Below are positions 19,018 through 20,000 of a DNA stretch of 20,000 bases, piece by piece. The stretch lies in contig JAVSCG010000033.1 of the NCBI GenBank assembly GCA_037367355.1, positions 1-20,000 on the forward strand, in the 5' to 3' direction. The notes under the pieces are model-generated. The model did not search any database and was not told the origin of the DNA. It was given only the letters and a program-made list of their open reading frames with translations. This stretch comes from Neoscytalidium dimidiatum. Its lineage: Eukaryota > Ascomycota > Dothideomycetes > Botryosphaeriales > Botryosphaeriaceae. The position numbers were made by a program, and so were the translations under genes. Every line of letters begins with the position of its first letter. Within the stretch, counting starts at the first letter, position 1.

Positions 19018-19248
19018 TAAGATAGCTTAAACTAAAAGGATAGTATTACTATTAAGAAGAAATCTAAGTATAAAGAGAAAAAGAAGAGAAGGTAATAGAG
19101 AGGTAGGTAGGTAGATATATCTAGCTACCTCGGCGCTACTATAACTAAGCCTGCGGAATAACGTTATTCCGGTTTCTACTTAACCTACGGAGCCGCTAGA
19201 TACTTACCCGGCGGCCTAATCCACTATCTAAGCCTTAAGGGCCTAATA
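19018..19248 (-). repeat. 5' LTR of the old retroelement
   Basis: 231 bp matching 6691-6921 with transitions only. It contains the palindrome CGGAATAACGTTATTCCG (19154-19171) and a GGTA tandem run. It is followed on the right by TTACTA, also found just before the other LTR. Confidence 0.8.
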
Positions 19249-20000
19249 TTACTATATACTTACTAATAAGAAGCTTACGAGAGCGTAGTAGAGGTAGTAG
19301 GAAAGTCCTTATAAGACTTCTAGACGATAGAGAGAACGTTAAATAGATTATAGCGCGGGTTATTATAGCGGGCTTCCTCTAGGCGCGTAGAACGACGGCT
19401 AGAAGGTATACTAGTAGCGCTAATAGTAGGAGTTACCGCTCGTCTTAAAGTAGAGCGAAGCCGGCGAGATATAATAGGAGTAAAATCTATAGAGAAGGTA
19501 GTATAGAGAGGTACTAATACTACTTCGCTACGGAGGCTTATCTAAGCTTATATACTACTAAAATATAGTATAGAAAGATCTTACGTAAATCGCTTAAAAT
19601 TTAAAAATTCTACTAAAACGCGTTAGAAGACTTAGAAAGATTTCGTAAGAATATAAAGAATTAACTAAGTCGCTAAAGAATATAGAAATTACGCTATATT
19701 ATTATATATTCGAGGTTATCTTATAGAGGAGTAAGGGTTATAAGATTTAGCGAGGAGGTACGGCGAGGAGTAAGATACTAGGCACGTTAGATACGCTAAG
19801 CCTAATTTAGTAAATACTAGACTACTTATAGCCGTACTAGCCTAGAGTAGATACGCTAAAGCTTAATACTATAAAATATATCGTAAACTCTCTAGGCCCC
19901 TTTCCTACGACTCTTATCTCTTATCCTATTTTTAAGGTACGTAGGGACGTTTAATATATTCCTATAGTAAATTCTTATATCTTTTACGCGTACGCGACGC
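19249..20000. repeat. RIP-saturated repeat, right part of the outer layer
   Basis: Same extreme CA/TG depletion as 4070-6690; no surviving frame and no identifiable domain. It is most simply the continuation of that repeat beyond the old retroelement, and runs off the window. Confidence 0.6.

Larger units (their letters stand above)
6691..19248 (-). mobile_element. Old RIPped Ty3/gypsy LTR retrotransposon
   Basis: A degenerate LTR retroelement on the minus strand, about 6.0 kb once the 6,544-bp younger insertion is subtracted. It has two similar 231-bp ends (6691-6921 and 19018-19248), a polypurine tract inside the left LTR, and recognisable remnants in the order gag, protease, RT, RNase H, integrase, C-terminal region from right to left. 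This order, with integrase after RT/RNase H, is that of Ty3/gypsy (Metaviridae). CA/TG depletion is near complete, and the Gln and Trp codons that would create stops have done so. Flanking TTACTA (6685-6690 and 19249-19254) is consistent with a 5-6 bp target duplication. Confidence 0.85.

Overview
The window looks like repeat-rich, AT-leaning DNA from a filamentous ascomycete (Pezizomycotina). The reasons are a saturated repeat-induced point mutation (RIP) signature over about half of it, chromodomain Ty3/gypsy retrotransposons (chromoviruses), and remnants of a fungal-type MFS transporter. I see no intact single-copy host gene. Essentially everything is a transposon, a transposon remnant or a pseudogene.

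Layout. 1-4070 is mostly un-RIPped or patchily mutated: a possible degenerate solo LTR (about 294-642), a short RIPped patch (about 905-1320), an unassigned 92-codon reading frame (1634-1912, minus), a broken 5'-truncated MFS transporter (about 2041-3384, plus), and a frameshifted fragment of a fungal protein I cannot name (3777-4012, minus). From about 4070 to 20000 there is a three-layer nest. The outer layer (4070-6690 and 19249-20000) is an unidentified repeat in which CpA and TpG have almost vanished. Inserted in it is an old, heavily RIPped Ty3/gypsy element on the minus strand (6691-19248, 231-bp LTRs, flanking direct repeat TTACTA). Inserted in the integrase gene of that element is a young, un-RIPped chromovirus, also on the minus strand (7888-14431, two 385-bp LTRs identical by eye).

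Young element. Read on the minus strand it has 5' LTR, primer-binding site, gag with a CCHC zinc knuckle, protease, reverse transcriptase, RNase H, HHCC/D-D-E integrase, GPY/F region, chromodomain, polypurine tract and 3' LTR. Between the chromodomain and the 3' LTR it also carries a gene on the opposite (plus) strand, 8364-8993, with its own TATA box. This gene encodes a small protein with a Zn2Cys6-like cysteine cluster followed by a coiled coil. Both the sense genes and the antisense gene are broken by many small indels, mostly one-base losses in short homopolymers. Since the coding sense is preserved on either side of each break, these may be consensus errors rather than biological decay.

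Main biology. Both retroelements show a short sequence just inside the 5' LTR complementary to a site within the LTR (8 bp in the young one, 10 bp in the old one, unrelated sequences). That is the layout expected for Tf1-type self-priming of reverse transcription. The young insertion lacks a target-site duplication and the old integrase lacks about 35-40 codons exactly at the junction, so insertion or later repair deleted target DNA. The young copy shows no RIP although it sits in fully RIPped DNA, so it arrived after RIP stopped acting here.
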